Shown piece by piece: positions 47,421 through 55,908 of a DNA stretch of 64,000 nt (positions are counted from its first letter, which is position 1; the number at the start of each line of letters is the position of its first letter). Under the pieces are notes generated by a model, which saw nothing but the letters and a program-made list of their open reading frames with translations, was not told the DNA's origin and did no database searches. The translations under genes and the position numbers were made by a program. The stretch comes from Chloroflexota bacterium (GTDB taxonomy: Bacteria > Chloroflexota > Anaerolineae > Aggregatilineales > Phototrophicaceae), in NCBI GenBank assembly GCA_011523545.1, contig WTGN01000030.1:1-64000 (forward strand), in the 5' to 3' direction.

Positions 47421-47429
47421 TGCTACAAT
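47421..47429 (+). promoter_or_regulatory. Extended -10 promoter for the histidine kinase
   Basis: TGCTACAAT is an extended -10 box. The ATG at 47436 lies 7 bases after it, so transcription may start at the first codon (leaderless mRNA). No -35 box at optimal spacing: TTGATT is 21 bp and TTGCCC 14 bp upstream. Confidence 0.45.
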
Positions 47430-47435
47430 CAAGCT

Positions 47436-49007
47436 ATGTTAATGCGACCGGACCAGCGAACGCAGCAGCGCGATTTCCTGCTGGAAATCACCCGCGCCAT
47501 CACCGCCCAGCTAGACTTGAGCGAAGTCTTGCGGCGGGTGCTTCATGCGTCGCTGGTCATGCTGGCCGGCCGCGTCGGCGTCGTCGCCCTGGGCGACAAG
47601 CAGGACAATCGATTCTCGCTGCGCGCCTACAGCGGCATCTCGGCCGATGATGTGCCAGAGTTGAACGCCAAACTGCAAGAATTGATGAATCCACAGGACG
47701 AGGAGGGCTTCAGCCGCGATTTTCTCAACAAGAAGCTGCGTGAAATGGCTGATCTCATTGACCCGCGCCTGGCGCAATCCATTGCCATGCCCCTGGTCTT
47801 CGCGCGGAAGCCCCTGGGGCTGCTGATCGTGTTTCGCTCCTACCAAACAGCCATTACGCCGGAAGACCTGGACACCTTGCAGAGCTTTGCTGACCAGGCC
47901 GCCATCGCCGTCAATAACGCCCAGCTTTACGGCGAGATCAATCAGGAACGCCAGCGCCTGGAAGCGATCTTGAATAACAGCGGCGACGGCGTGTTCATCT
48001 TGCAGCCCGATCTCCGCTTCCAGCAGGTGAACCGCGCCTTTGAGCGGATGACCGGCTGGCGCCAGGAAGATTCAGTTGGCCGACCAAAGAGCGATATCAT
48101 CGTCTGGCATGCCCTGGAATGCCGGGACATCGAAGACGCGCTTGACGCCGGCTGGGCGCGTGATTCGTCTGGGCGCCCGGACGCGCTTTACGTCGAAGGC
48201 GACCTATTGCGCCGCGATGGCATCAAAATAAGCATCGGCATTACCTACGCGCCAATGCTCACCGAAGACGGCCGCCTGGAGAGCATCATCGCCAATGTCC
48301 GCGACATCTCCAATTTCCGCAAAGCGCAGGAAATGCAATCCGTTTTCATCTCGACCGTGCATCACGAGCTGCGAACGCCGATCGCCATCATCAAGGGTTA
48401 CGCCAGCACGCTGGGGCGCGACGATGTGGAATGGGACAACGCGGTCATCCGTGAGAACATGGCGATAATCGAAGATGAAGCGGACCGGCTGACCAATCTG
48501 GTGGAAGACCTGCTCACCGCCAGCAAAATTCAGGCGGCGCGCGAATTGAGGCTGAACCTCGCCGATATTGATCTGCGGGCGATCGCCGCGCGCTCGGTGG
48601 AGCGGCTTGAAGGCCAAACCGGTCATGCGATCGTATTGAGCTTCCCGGAAGACTTCCCTGTCATACCAGGCGATGAAATCCGCCTGCGGCAGGTCATCGA
48701 GAATTTGCTGACAAACGCCATCAAGTATTCGCCGGAGGACAAGACGATCACGGTTGGCGGTCGCTTCACCGAAAAGAGCGTGACTGTTTTCGTGCGCGAT
48801 GAGGGCGCTGGCATCCCAAAAGATCAGATCGACAAGGTATACGAGCGTTTCTACCGCGTGGATGACAAGCTCACCAGCCGCGCACAGGGCGCCGGCCTCG
48901 GTCTTTATCTGGTCAAAGCGATAGTCGACGCGCATGGCGGCGAGATCTCGGCCAAGAGCCAGATCGGCAGCGGCTCGACATTTTTCTTCACATTGCCTCG
49001 CGACTGA
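47436..49007 (+). CDS. Cytoplasmic sensor histidine kinase (GAF-PAS-HisKA-HATPase)
   Basis: 523 residues, no transmembrane segment. A GAF domain (about 10-165), then a PAS domain (about 175-295, LEAILNNSGDGVFILQPDLR), then the dimerisation domain with phospho-acceptor His310 in HHELRTPI, and a C-terminal ATPase with N box RLRQVIENLLTNAIKYS, DEGAGIP and GAGLGLYLVKAIV. It would sense a soluble or redox/light signal and phosphorylate a response regulator; none is adjacent, so it is an orphan. The ATG at 47436 fits the TACAAT promoter spacing; there is no Shine-Dalgarno before it. Confidence 0.92.
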   Translation: MLMRPDQRTQQRDFLLEITRAITAQLDLSEVLRRVLHASLVMLAGRVGVVALGDKQDNRFSLRAYSGISADDVPELNAKLQELMNPQDEEGFSRDFLNKKLREMADLIDPRLAQSIAMPLVFARKPLGLLIVFRSYQTAITPEDLDTLQSFADQAAIAVNNAQLYGEINQERQRLEAILNNSGDGVFILQPDLRFQQVNRAFERMTGWRQEDSVGRPKSDIIVWHALECRDIEDALDAGWARDSSGRPDALYVEGDLLRRDGIKISIGITYAPMLTEDGRLESIIANVRDISNFRKAQEMQSVFISTVHHELRTPIAIIKGYASTLGRDDVEWDNAVIRENMAIIEDEADRLTNLVEDLLTASKIQAARELRLNLADIDLRAIAARSVERLEGQTGHAIVLSFPEDFPVIPGDEIRLRQVIENLLTNAIKYSPEDKTITVGGRFTEKSVTVFVRDEGAGIPKDQIDKVYERFYRVDDKLTSRAQGAGLGLYLVKAIVDAHGGEISAKSQIGSGSTFFFTLPRD

Positions 49008-49141
49008 ACAAGCGCGCAGAGATCGCCGCCTGCCAACGCTTAACTGACGGTTTCTATGCGCTCTTAAACAAGCTATGGCTTTCCTGAGGAATTTCGTTAT
49101 CCTTTCGCGGGAAAACTGGAAGCGATTAGTGGAGGATAAGC

Positions 49142-50575
49142 ATGCGAAAGAAAATCGCTGACGCTAGCGCCGCCCCGCTCTTGGCACTGCTCCTTGCGGC
49201 GCTGTTCATGCTGTGCCTCGGCACGTTGACGCAAGCGCAGGATGATAGTCAGGCGAGCAGTCCCACCGGCGATCCCCTGATGCTCGGCCTGCAAGTCGCC
49301 AGGGACCGCGTCGAGGAAGAGCGCTTCGCGCCCTTGAGGGTCATTCGCTGGCGTTATTATGAGGACAACTGGAGCTCGGTATTGAGCTGGCAGCGTTACG
49401 GATCCTTCGGCATCGACAACTGCGTGGCCGAGGTGCCCATACCGCTCAAGCGCAAGGACATCTTGTTTGGCTGGACCTTCAGCATAAAGGATGTTTCGGG
49501 TAAGGAATATCAGGTGCGCGTCAGCTATGACCTGGCTGAGGTGGTCTTATGCGACGAGGTCCAGGTGCCGCCCCAATTTGGCGGTCCGGCGAGCGCTGAG
49601 AGCCCGGCGGCCGAGGCTGCGCCGGCGGCTCCAGCACCGGCAGCGGCGGGATCAGGCGGATTCGCGCTCGGCGGTCACATCGCTGGTTTTGACGGGGCGG
49701 CCATAAACGCAATGCAGCGGGCCGGCATGACCTGGGTCAAGAAGCAGGTGCGGGGCAACTCCGATGGCGGCATCATTGCCCAAGCCCATGCCAATGGTTT
49801 CAAGGTGCTGATTGGGGCGCTCGGCGACAAGAATCGCCTGGCGGCTGACTTCAACGGCTACGTCTCCGAGTTTGCCCAATCTCTTGCTTCATTGGCCCGA
49901 AACGGCGCCGACGCCATCGAAGTATGGAACGAGCCGAATATCGAACGGGAGTGGCCCCGCGGGCAAATCAATGGCGCGAGGTACGTCGAATTGCTCAAGG
50001 CGGCTTACACGGCGATCAAGGCGGCCAACCCCTCAACCCTGGTTATCAGCGGCGCGCCCGCCCCGACCGGATTCTTCCAGACTGGTTGCGCGGACGGCGG
50101 CTGCAATGACGACATCTTCATGCAGCAGATGGCGCAGGCTGGCGCGGCAAATTATATGGATTGCGTCGGCGTGCACTACAATTCCGGCATCACACCGCCC
50201 GACGCCCGCAGCGGCGCCCCGGTCGGCAGCGCCGGTCACTATTCCTGGTATCTGCCAAGTATGATGAGCGTCTATCGCAACCCCTTCCCCACCAGGCCGC
50301 TTTGCTTCACTGAACTGGGGTATCTGACCGGTGAGGGCATCGGCGCGCTGCCGGGCGGGTTCTCCTGGGCGTCGGGCATCACGCTGGCGAACCAGGCGCA
50401 GTGGCTGGCGGGCGCGGTTAACGTGGCGCGCAGCGCCGGTTATGTCCAGTTGTTGATCGTCTGGAATGTGAACTTCACCGCCTGGGGCGCGGACCCGCAG
50501 GCCGGCTACGCGATGCTGCGGCCCGGAGGCGGCTGCCCGGCTTGTGATTCGCTTGGCGCGGTCATGCGCGGCTAG
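49142..50575 (+). CDS. Secreted TIM-barrel glycoside hydrolase-like protein
   Basis: 477 residues with a signal peptide (residues 1-33, ending TQAQ). A domain of about 100 residues with no recognised motif is followed by an Ala/Pro linker (about 150-172). Residues about 173-470 form a (beta/alpha)8-like region with EVWNEPN (Glu264, likely acid/base) and CFTELGYLT (Glu391, likely nucleophile), the two-glutamate pattern of clan GH-A. This suggests cleavage of a plant or exopolysaccharide glycan outside the cell; substrate unknown. GGAGG precedes the ATG. Monocistronic. Confidence 0.75.
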   Translation: MRKKIADASAAPLLALLLAALFMLCLGTLTQAQDDSQASSPTGDPLMLGLQVARDRVEEERFAPLRVIRWRYYEDNWSSVLSWQRYGSFGIDNCVAEVPIPLKRKDILFGWTFSIKDVSGKEYQVRVSYDLAEVVLCDEVQVPPQFGGPASAESPAAEAAPAAPAPAAAGSGGFALGGHIAGFDGAAINAMQRAGMTWVKKQVRGNSDGGIIAQAHANGFKVLIGALGDKNRLAADFNGYVSEFAQSLASLARNGADAIEVWNEPNIEREWPRGQINGARYVELLKAAYTAIKAANPSTLVISGAPAPTGFFQTGCADGGCNDDIFMQQMAQAGAANYMDCVGVHYNSGITPPDARSGAPVGSAGHYSWYLPSMMSVYRNPFPTRPLCFTELGYLTGEGIGALPGGFSWASGITLANQAQWLAGAVNVARSAGYVQLLIVWNVNFTAWGADPQAGYAMLRPGGGCPACDSLGAVMRG

Positions 50576-50605
50576 TTGCAGCCCGCTCCAGACAATCTCT
50601 TGGGC

Positions 50606-50843
50606 TTGTCCGGTACTAAGTATTGGTCGCCTGCCTAAGGTTCACCCCCTCTAAATCTCCCCCCAATTCATTGGGGGGAGACTTTTTTCGCCGTCGAGAC
50701 CGTTCAATTGGCGACAAATCTCCACTTCCCTAACTTGCAGGGATGCTCGCCATAGTGATGGCGGGTAGGGGCCGCGCCGCGTAGACACAGGCGGTCGGGG
50801 AAGGGGTAGAAAAAGCGCGGAAGAATGTGCCACTACCGGACAA
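50606..50843. mobile_element. Possible MITE-like non-coding element
   Basis: TTGTCCGGTA (50606-50615) and its exact reverse complement TACCGGACAA (50834-50843) bracket 218 bp of non-coding DNA inside a 334-bp gap between two genes. The inside holds the strong palindrome at 50656-50688 and no open frame of note. No transposase and no clear target-site duplication are visible, so chance or a degraded element cannot be excluded. Confidence 0.3.
50656..50688 (+). terminator. Strong rho-independent-type hairpin
   Basis: Perfect 12-bp stem (50656-50667 with 50670-50681: six C against six G, flanked by TCT/AGA and AAT/ATT) followed by CTTTTTT. It lies 80 bp after the glycosidase-like gene on the same strand and would end its transcript. 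The surrounding CCCCTCTAAATC text looks like a dispersed repeat. Confidence 0.7.
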
Positions 50844-50851
50844 ATCTTGTT

Positions 50852-50873
50852 GGGGCGAGGCGGTGACTCGCCC
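50852..50873 (+). repeat. Palindromic intergenic repeat, copy C
   Basis: GGGGCGA-GGC-GGT-GAC-TCGCCC, one mismatch between the inner arms. It lies between the putative MITE-like element and the end of the minus-strand gene at 50910. Confidence 0.55.
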
Positions 50874-50909
50874 GAACTGGCTACAGCACGACTACGCGCG
50901 AGCCGGCGC

Positions 50910-52433
50910 TCATTGATCATGGCTCAGCAGCCAAAGGTCTGTGAATGTGCAGCTAGTGTCCACTTCATCGTAGTTCACCGCGGCGATGCCCACGCCACCG
51001 ATCCGCGGCCGGCTGTCCAGGCTGCCCACATAGCGCCCGTCCAGGAAATAATGAATGACCTCGTCCGACACGATGGCCAGAAGGTGATGGGCGCCCGATG
51101 CCGGCGCCGGGCGATTGCCATAGACGCCAGGCGCGAATCCGTCGGCCGCGCGGCGCGAAATACCATAGTCGCCATGGCTCGTTACATAAGCAAGCGTGTA
51201 ATTCTCGACGTCGTTGTAGTGGAAAAACAATCCGCAGCCGCCATTGCCGTCGGAGCGCGTATCAATGGTCAATGACACGCCAAAGGCAAATTGGGCGAAG
51301 CTGAAGTTGGAGGCGACAGGCAATCGTGTGACGCCAGGCCTTGCGCTTCTGACTGAACTCTCGGGCAAGGCCACCTGGACTTCGCCGCCGACTGGCACGA
51401 GCTGCAGCCGCGCCAGATCCTCGGCCATCGCATAATATCCCTTCGCCAGCAGCGTTTGAGGAAAGGGGACCTTGTTGTCGGCTCGCGTCGGCAGGGTCAC
51501 CCGCGTTTCGGCGACGACGAGCGACATGGCCCCGCCCGCTTGATCGTCGGTCATCATGGCGATACCCAGGCTGCCGGCCTGCGACGGCGCCCGATCCCAG
51601 GCTGCTCCCACCACCTGCCCGTTGTAAACCACATCGTAATGCTGCCCGCTGACCAGCACACCCAGGCGAAACGCGCTTTCACCAGGCGGGATCGCCGGAT
51701 GTGCCGTCCAGTTGCGCAAGGGCGTCACCGTGTCGCCCTCGATGCGATCCACGCGCCAGTAGCCGCGCTTGCTCAACAGCAGACGATGATATGTGCTCGG
51801 CGACAAATAACGAAACAGGAGCCCCACATGCCAAACCGCCGGCGAGCTCACCTGCTCGAATATCGCTTCGAAATAAAGATCCGTTTCGGTGGGCAGGTGC
51901 AAGCCGACCATACCGGCCGACCGCGCCAGACCGCGCATTTCTACCGCGAAAACGCTCGATTCGGAGACGCTGACCGGCCCGTTGCTGTAGACGATTTCCC
52001 AGTTGGCGCTGTCCACCGTGGTTTCATGAATCGCCAACTGGTCGAATCCCGGCTGGACCTGCAATCGATAGTCGCCCGCGCTCTCGCCAAAGGCGCCGAC
52101 GGCGATCGTGTAAGTCGATGTTCGCGGGAAGACGAATGCCTGGATCGCGGCATCCAGCGCGGCGGGATAATCGTAATCGTCATTGGAGACCAGGAGGGCG
52201 CCGGCGCTGTCATAGATCGCCAGCGTGGGGTCCAGCCCGTCGCTGAGGGCTTCGACGCGGACCGACGCCAGAGTCAAGGCGAGCACTGTCAGGGAATAGC
52301 GCTGCGTTTCGCCCGCCGCCAGGCTGCCTTCGACAATGCTGCCCATCTGCAGCGCGCTGTCTTGCGCTTTGAGCGGGCGGCTGACCGCAAATAGACAGAC
52401 AATGCAGAAGAGGATCCTGCCCGGCGCAGTCAT
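50910..52433 (-). CDS. Secreted PPC-domain protein with laminin-G/lectin-like domains
   Basis: 507 residues, signal peptide 1-23. Residues about 30-130 resemble the bacterial pre-peptidase C-terminal (PPC) beta domain (GSIVEGSLAAGETQRYSL, DPTLAIYDSAG, SNDDYDY, GDYRLQV). The rest looks like two concanavalin/LamG-type beta sandwiches with FEAIFEQ, GLLFRYLS, YHRLLLSKRGYW and, later, GLFFHYNDVENYTLAY. No catalytic motif: likely a binding or structural exoprotein. Its ATG overlaps the upstream stop (ATGA), so it is coupled to the membrane protein at 52430-53098. Confidence 0.68.
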   Translation of the reverse strand: MTAPGRILFCIVCLFAVSRPLKAQDSALQMGSIVEGSLAAGETQRYSLTVLALTLASVRVEALSDGLDPTLAIYDSAGALLVSNDDYDYPAALDAAIQAFVFPRTSTYTIAVGAFGESAGDYRLQVQPGFDQLAIHETTVDSANWEIVYSNGPVSVSESSVFAVEMRGLARSAGMVGLHLPTETDLYFEAIFEQVSSPAVWHVGLLFRYLSPSTYHRLLLSKRGYWRVDRIEGDTVTPLRNWTAHPAIPPGESAFRLGVLVSGQHYDVVYNGQVVGAAWDRAPSQAGSLGIAMMTDDQAGGAMSLVVAETRVTLPTRADNKVPFPQTLLAKGYYAMAEDLARLQLVPVGGEVQVALPESSVRSARPGVTRLPVASNFSFAQFAFGVSLTIDTRSDGNGGCGLFFHYNDVENYTLAYVTSHGDYGISRRAADGFAPGVYGNRPAPASGAHHLLAIVSDEVIHYFLDGRYVGSLDSRPRIGGVGIAAVNYDEVDTSCTFTDLWLLSHDQ

Positions 52434-53098
52434 TTGTCCTTCGGCATCCAGGAGGTATAAGTATCCGCCAAGTAATCAAGATAAGCGTAATAATCTTCCT
52501 GCGACATCTCCGCCCCAAGCTCCCCGCGATGGAACTCAGCTTGCGCAATGCGGCGGTAGTTGCCCGCTTCTCGCAGGCCACGCCCTTCTTCTTTCTTGCG
52601 CTTTTTCCGCTGGTATCTGACCGACAGCCGCGACAGTGGCAGCGCCTCAAAGTCAGTCGGCGACATGATGGTGTAGCTCACAAGATGTTCGCCATCCTGC
52701 TCAAGCGAATTGGCCACGACATACCATCCCTTGGGCACGCGGGGGTGTCGTTTCGCTTCAAAGTGCCACATGAGCAAATTGACGTTCTGTTCGGCGTCGA
52801 TCTCGCTCTGAATCTTGCTGCCGTTGACGAGCCTGATCATGTCGCCAACGAATTGAATGGCGCGATTGCTGGGCCAGTATGTTTTGGTCAGGTAATCTGC
52901 GCCGTAGGTCAAAGCGACAGCGATCATTAGCGCGGCGCCGATGCTGATCAAGCCGCCATTGGGGATTATCGCCCCCAGGATGAAATAGCTGAATATGGCG
53001 CCGATGATGAAGGTGAAGCAGCCGACCATGCGGACGCCGGAATGCTCCTGATCCACTTCAAACTCAATATTTGGCGCTGCATCCGGCGCGTTCAACAT
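52430..53098 (-). CDS. Membrane protein with two helices and a soluble C-terminal domain
   Basis: About 222 residues. Two adjacent transmembrane helices (about 24-46 and 50-68) are followed by a soluble domain of about 130 residues, highly charged between about 165 and 180 (QRKKRKKEEGR). No recognised motif. ATG 53098 is favoured because GAGAGG sits 10 bases upstream; a TTG at 53116 is an alternative. Translationally coupled to the secreted PPC protein, which suggests a joint surface role. Confidence 0.55.
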   Translation of the reverse strand: MLNAPDAAPNIEFEVDQEHSGVRMVGCFTFIIGAIFSYFILGAIIPNGGLISIGAALMIAVALTYGADYLTKTYWPSNRAIQFVGDMIRLVNGSKIQSEIDAEQNVNLLMWHFEAKRHPRVPKGWYVVANSLEQDGEHLVSYTIMSPTDFEALPLSRLSVRYQRKKRKKEEGRGLREAGNYRRIAQAEFHRGELGAEMSQEDYYAYLDYLADTYTSWMPKDK

Positions 53099-53195
53099 CG
53101 GCAATTTGCCTCTCAAGCCCTCAGCATTAAACTAGGCCATATTCGCTTGGCGCGAAATCATCATAACTGATTACGGTCATCTTGCAATAGCGCCT

Positions 53196-53237
53196 GCCCG
53201 CGGCCGAGGCGTCGGCGAGCGGCTGCCGACTGCGGGC
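53196..53237. other. Two-tier GC-rich hairpin in intergenic DNA
   Basis: GCCCGC/GCGGGC outer stem (53196-53201 with 53232-53237) and GTCGGC/GCCGAC inner stem (53211-53216 with 53225-53230), separated by a 9-nt bulge on the left side. No T-run follows, so it is not a typical terminator. It may be a small structured RNA or a protein site. Confidence 0.3.
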
Positions 53238-53309
53238 GATGGCTAAGGCGGCCGGGGGCGCTTTCTTCTTTTCCGCCGCTGAGAATCGGCCGGAAGGTGG
53301 TGACAAGAC

Positions 53310-53573
53310 ATGGTAGCAGCAGTCTGCTTCGGCTCAATATTCGGTATCCCTTTCATCGTATGGGGCATCATCTTGATCATCGATCGCGACCGGACCTGGC
53401 AGCGACGCTTGCGGCATGCGCGCGGCAAGGTGGCGCCGAGGCGAACAGGCGCCTGGGATCGGCGTCAAGTGATTTATGGCGTGCTGCTCATCATTTTTGG
53501 TGGTGCGGTTTTGCTGGCCCTTACCGTCTTCAATTATCTGGCGCAGTCGATTTCGCCGCCGGCGCCATTCTGA
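53310..53573 (+). CDS. Small two-helix membrane protein
   Basis: 87 residues: one helix at about 5-24 (FGSIFGIPFIVWGIILII), a basic cytoplasmic loop (DRDRTWQRRLRHARG), then a second helix at about 54-74 (VIYGVLLIIFGGAVLLAL). No known family. A GGTGG-containing stretch precedes the ATG. Convergent with the methyltransferase gene. Confidence 0.45.
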   Translation: MVAAVCFGSIFGIPFIVWGIILIIDRDRTWQRRLRHARGKVAPRRTGAWDRRQVIYGVLLIIFGGAVLLALTVFNYLAQSISPPAPF

Positions 53574-53585
53574 CCGCCGACAGGC

Positions 53586-54341
53586 TCAGCGCTGCCTGGC
53601 AGATTGTTTCCACCAGATGCCGGTGCATTGGGGCAGAATGACTTTGCCGCCGCCTAGCCACTTGGTCGTCAGCTGTTCGCTGAATACGCCGCGCATCAAT
53701 TCGAGGGATTCAGCCGGCGATGCAAAGCGATAATCCGAGCGCACCCAGCGAAACTGAAAGCCACAAACTTCCTGCCAATATTGGTACAGCGCCTCAAGCC
53801 GCCGACTGGGCGCTTTGGGCCGTTTCGCGCCCGTCCCCATTGTCTCGAGCAAGATGGCGATGCCGCCCGGCTTGAGAATGCGCTCCATCTCCGCCAGCAT
53901 CCCGTTGATTCGCTCGCGCCAATCAAGCGGATGCCAAGCCAGGACGTGGTTGAAGCTCCACCCCTCCAGTACCAGATCCGCGCAAGCCGCTGCGACCGGC
54001 ATGCGCAAGTTGTCGCCCAGGGCGAGCGACCAATTGCTCATGCCAGTAGCGCGCAGGTTTTGGCTGGCGCGGCTCACCATCGCCGGCGCATTGTCAAAGG
54101 CGGCGATGTGCTCCGCCATGACCGACAGATTACGCGTGAGCCGGCCGGTGCCAGCGCCGAATTCCACGATGCGCAAACCGTGCAATGGGCGGATTTCGTT
54201 GAGCGCGGCGATGACGTTGCCCCGATAATCTTCGCGCGCGACGAGGCGATCATAGGCTCCGGCGCCATGGCGATAGACATCTTTGAATTCGTCGGACTCG
54301 GGGAAATCTTCGGGCCGCTCTTGCGCTGGATTCAACGGCAT
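53586..54341 (-). CDS. Class I SAM-dependent methyltransferase
   Basis: 251 residues. Motif I is VEFGAGTGRLTRNL (about 59-72), followed by the acidic FDNAP and the later LVLEGWSFNHVLA and LKPGGIAILLETMG strands of the Methyltransf_11 type. Its ATG immediately follows the stop of the phosphohexomutase gene (TAG-ATG), with AGGA in the end of that gene as ribosome-binding site. Substrate unknown; coupling to a sugar-phosphate mutase hints at nucleotide sugar or glycan methylation. Confidence 0.83.
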   Translation of the reverse strand: MPLNPAQERPEDFPESDEFKDVYRHGAGAYDRLVAREDYRGNVIAALNEIRPLHGLRIVEFGAGTGRLTRNLSVMAEHIAAFDNAPAMVSRASQNLRATGMSNWSLALGDNLRMPVAAACADLVLEGWSFNHVLAWHPLDWRERINGMLAEMERILKPGGIAILLETMGTGAKRPKAPSRRLEALYQYWQEVCGFQFRWVRSDYRFASPAESLELMRGVFSEQLTTKWLGGGKVILPQCTGIWWKQSARQR

Positions 54342-55760
54342 CTAATCCTGGAACGATGCTATGACGGCGTCAAACCGTTCTTGATCTATCTGCGGATAAG
54401 GATCCAGCAAGGCCTTGAAAGTTTGCATGTAGCGCAAAATCTGCTCGCGAGTGTATGCCTCGAAGCGGAGCGTCACCGCCGGCTGCGTGTTGCTGGCGCG
54501 GACCAGGCCCCAACCAGCGTCAAATATCACCCGGGCGCCGTCGACCGTCACCACTTCGTAATCGCGCTGCAGGCTCGCCGTCATCTCATCGATCATTTTG
54601 AATTTCAGGTCGTCCGGCGCGCTGAGCACGATCTCCGGCGTGGCGACCAGCTTGGGAATCTCGTCAAAGATTTCGGCGATGGTTTCGTCCGTCCTGCTGA
54701 TGATTTCCAAGGTTTTGAGCGCCACCAGCGGCGCGTCATCGAATCCATAATATTCTTCGCCGATGAAGAGATGGCCGCTGACTTCGCCACCCAGCAAGGA
54801 CCCAATCTCGTTCATTTTCTTCTTCATCAAGCTGTGGCCGGATTTCCACATGACCGGCTGGCCGCCGTACTTCGTGATTTCATCGGGCAAGGCTTGCGAC
54901 GCTTTGACATCGAAAACGATTGGCGTGTTGGGGTGGCGGCTGAGCAGGTCGCGCGCCAGAAGGGCCAGCAGCCGATCCGCCGCGATATGATGCCCCTGGT
55001 TGTCGATGAAGCCGCAGCGGTCGCTATCGCCGTCGAAGGCCAGCCCGAGGTCGGCGCCCAATTCAAGGACCTTGGCTTCCAGATCGCGCGTCATTTCCGG
55101 GTCTTCCGGGTTGGGCAGATGGTTGGGGAAGGTTCCGTCCGGCTCGCAATAGAGGCATTCGACATCCAGGCCCAACGCGGTCAAAACCGGCGGCACGTAA
55201 GAGCCGGACAAGCCATTGCCGGCATCCAGCACGACCTTCATGCGCTTGGCCATCGTCACCTTGCTTTGGATGGCCGTCATGTGCCGCTGAATCATGTCGA
55301 AGTCCTGGGCGATTTCCGGCTGGCCGACGCTGAAGGCTCGCTCGTTGATTATCTTGAGCAAATCCTGGATCTGCTCATCGGCGAGCGCCAATTTGCCGTA
55401 TGCCATCTTGATCCCGTTGTAGCGCGTGTCCAGGTGGCTGCCCGTGACCATGACGCCGGCGCCCGCCCCGTCAAAGGATGCCGAGGCGAAATATACGGTC
55501 GGCGTGAGCACCTCGCCGATATCGGTGACCGGCAAACCTGTCGAAGCCAAACCGTCGATAACAGCCGCCTTTAGCGGTCCCGATGTCAACCGATTGTCCG
55601 AGCCGACGAATACGCGCTGCGTCTGAAATTGCTGCGTCAGATAGCTGCCCAGCGCTTGGCCCACGAGCCTAGCGAAGGCCGGCGTGAGCTGGGGCGCATC
55701 GCCCGCTGCCGTGCCGCGAATATCGTATTTCCGGAATACCGACGGGTCGATCGCTGTCAT
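54342..55760 (-). CDS. Phosphohexomutase (phosphomannomutase/phosphoglucomutase)
   Basis: Interconverts hexose 6- and 1-phosphates for nucleotide sugar synthesis. Family marks: FRKYDIRG at the N-terminus; catalytic Ser108 in VTGSHLDTRYNGIK; the metal loop DGDSDR (243-248); the sugar-specificity loop GEVSGHLF; the C-terminal phosphate loop RASNTQPA. The family normally has SHNP at the active site; here it is SHLD (Asn and Pro replaced). 472 residues, normal. GCGAGGGAA precedes the ATG. Coupled to the methyltransferase downstream. Confidence 0.9.
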   Translation of the reverse strand: MTAIDPSVFRKYDIRGTAAGDAPQLTPAFARLVGQALGSYLTQQFQTQRVFVGSDNRLTSGPLKAAVIDGLASTGLPVTDIGEVLTPTVYFASASFDGAGAGVMVTGSHLDTRYNGIKMAYGKLALADEQIQDLLKIINERAFSVGQPEIAQDFDMIQRHMTAIQSKVTMAKRMKVVLDAGNGLSGSYVPPVLTALGLDVECLYCEPDGTFPNHLPNPEDPEMTRDLEAKVLELGADLGLAFDGDSDRCGFIDNQGHHIAADRLLALLARDLLSRHPNTPIVFDVKASQALPDEITKYGGQPVMWKSGHSLMKKKMNEIGSLLGGEVSGHLFIGEEYYGFDDAPLVALKTLEIISRTDETIAEIFDEIPKLVATPEIVLSAPDDLKFKMIDEMTASLQRDYEVVTVDGARVIFDAGWGLVRASNTQPAVTLRFEAYTREQILRYMQTFKALLDPYPQIDQERFDAVIASFQD

Positions 55761-55854
55761 ATTTCCCTCGCTTCATACCTGGCGGACGCCCAAGTCCTGC
55801 CAATTGCAGTAGATTTAATCATATGAAAGCTCTGGCGGAATTTCGTAAGATCTT

Positions 55855-55880
55855 GGGCGAGCCACCGGCTCGCCCCTACA
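55855..55880 (+). repeat. Palindromic intergenic repeat, copy D
   Basis: GGGCGA-GCC-ACC-GGC-TCGCCCC-TACA: perfect 9-bp stem with a 3-nt loop. The reverse complement starts TGTAGGGGCGAG, matching copy B's GTAGGGGCGAC. In the 148-bp gap between the mutase and the Clp gene. Confidence 0.7.
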
Positions 55881-55908
55881 CACAATAGGTAACGCTTGAT
55901 CACCATTG

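Noticed and set aside
53781..55574. Plus-strand open frame of 597 codons
   Set aside because: Antisense to the methyltransferase and the phosphohexomutase; no family features.
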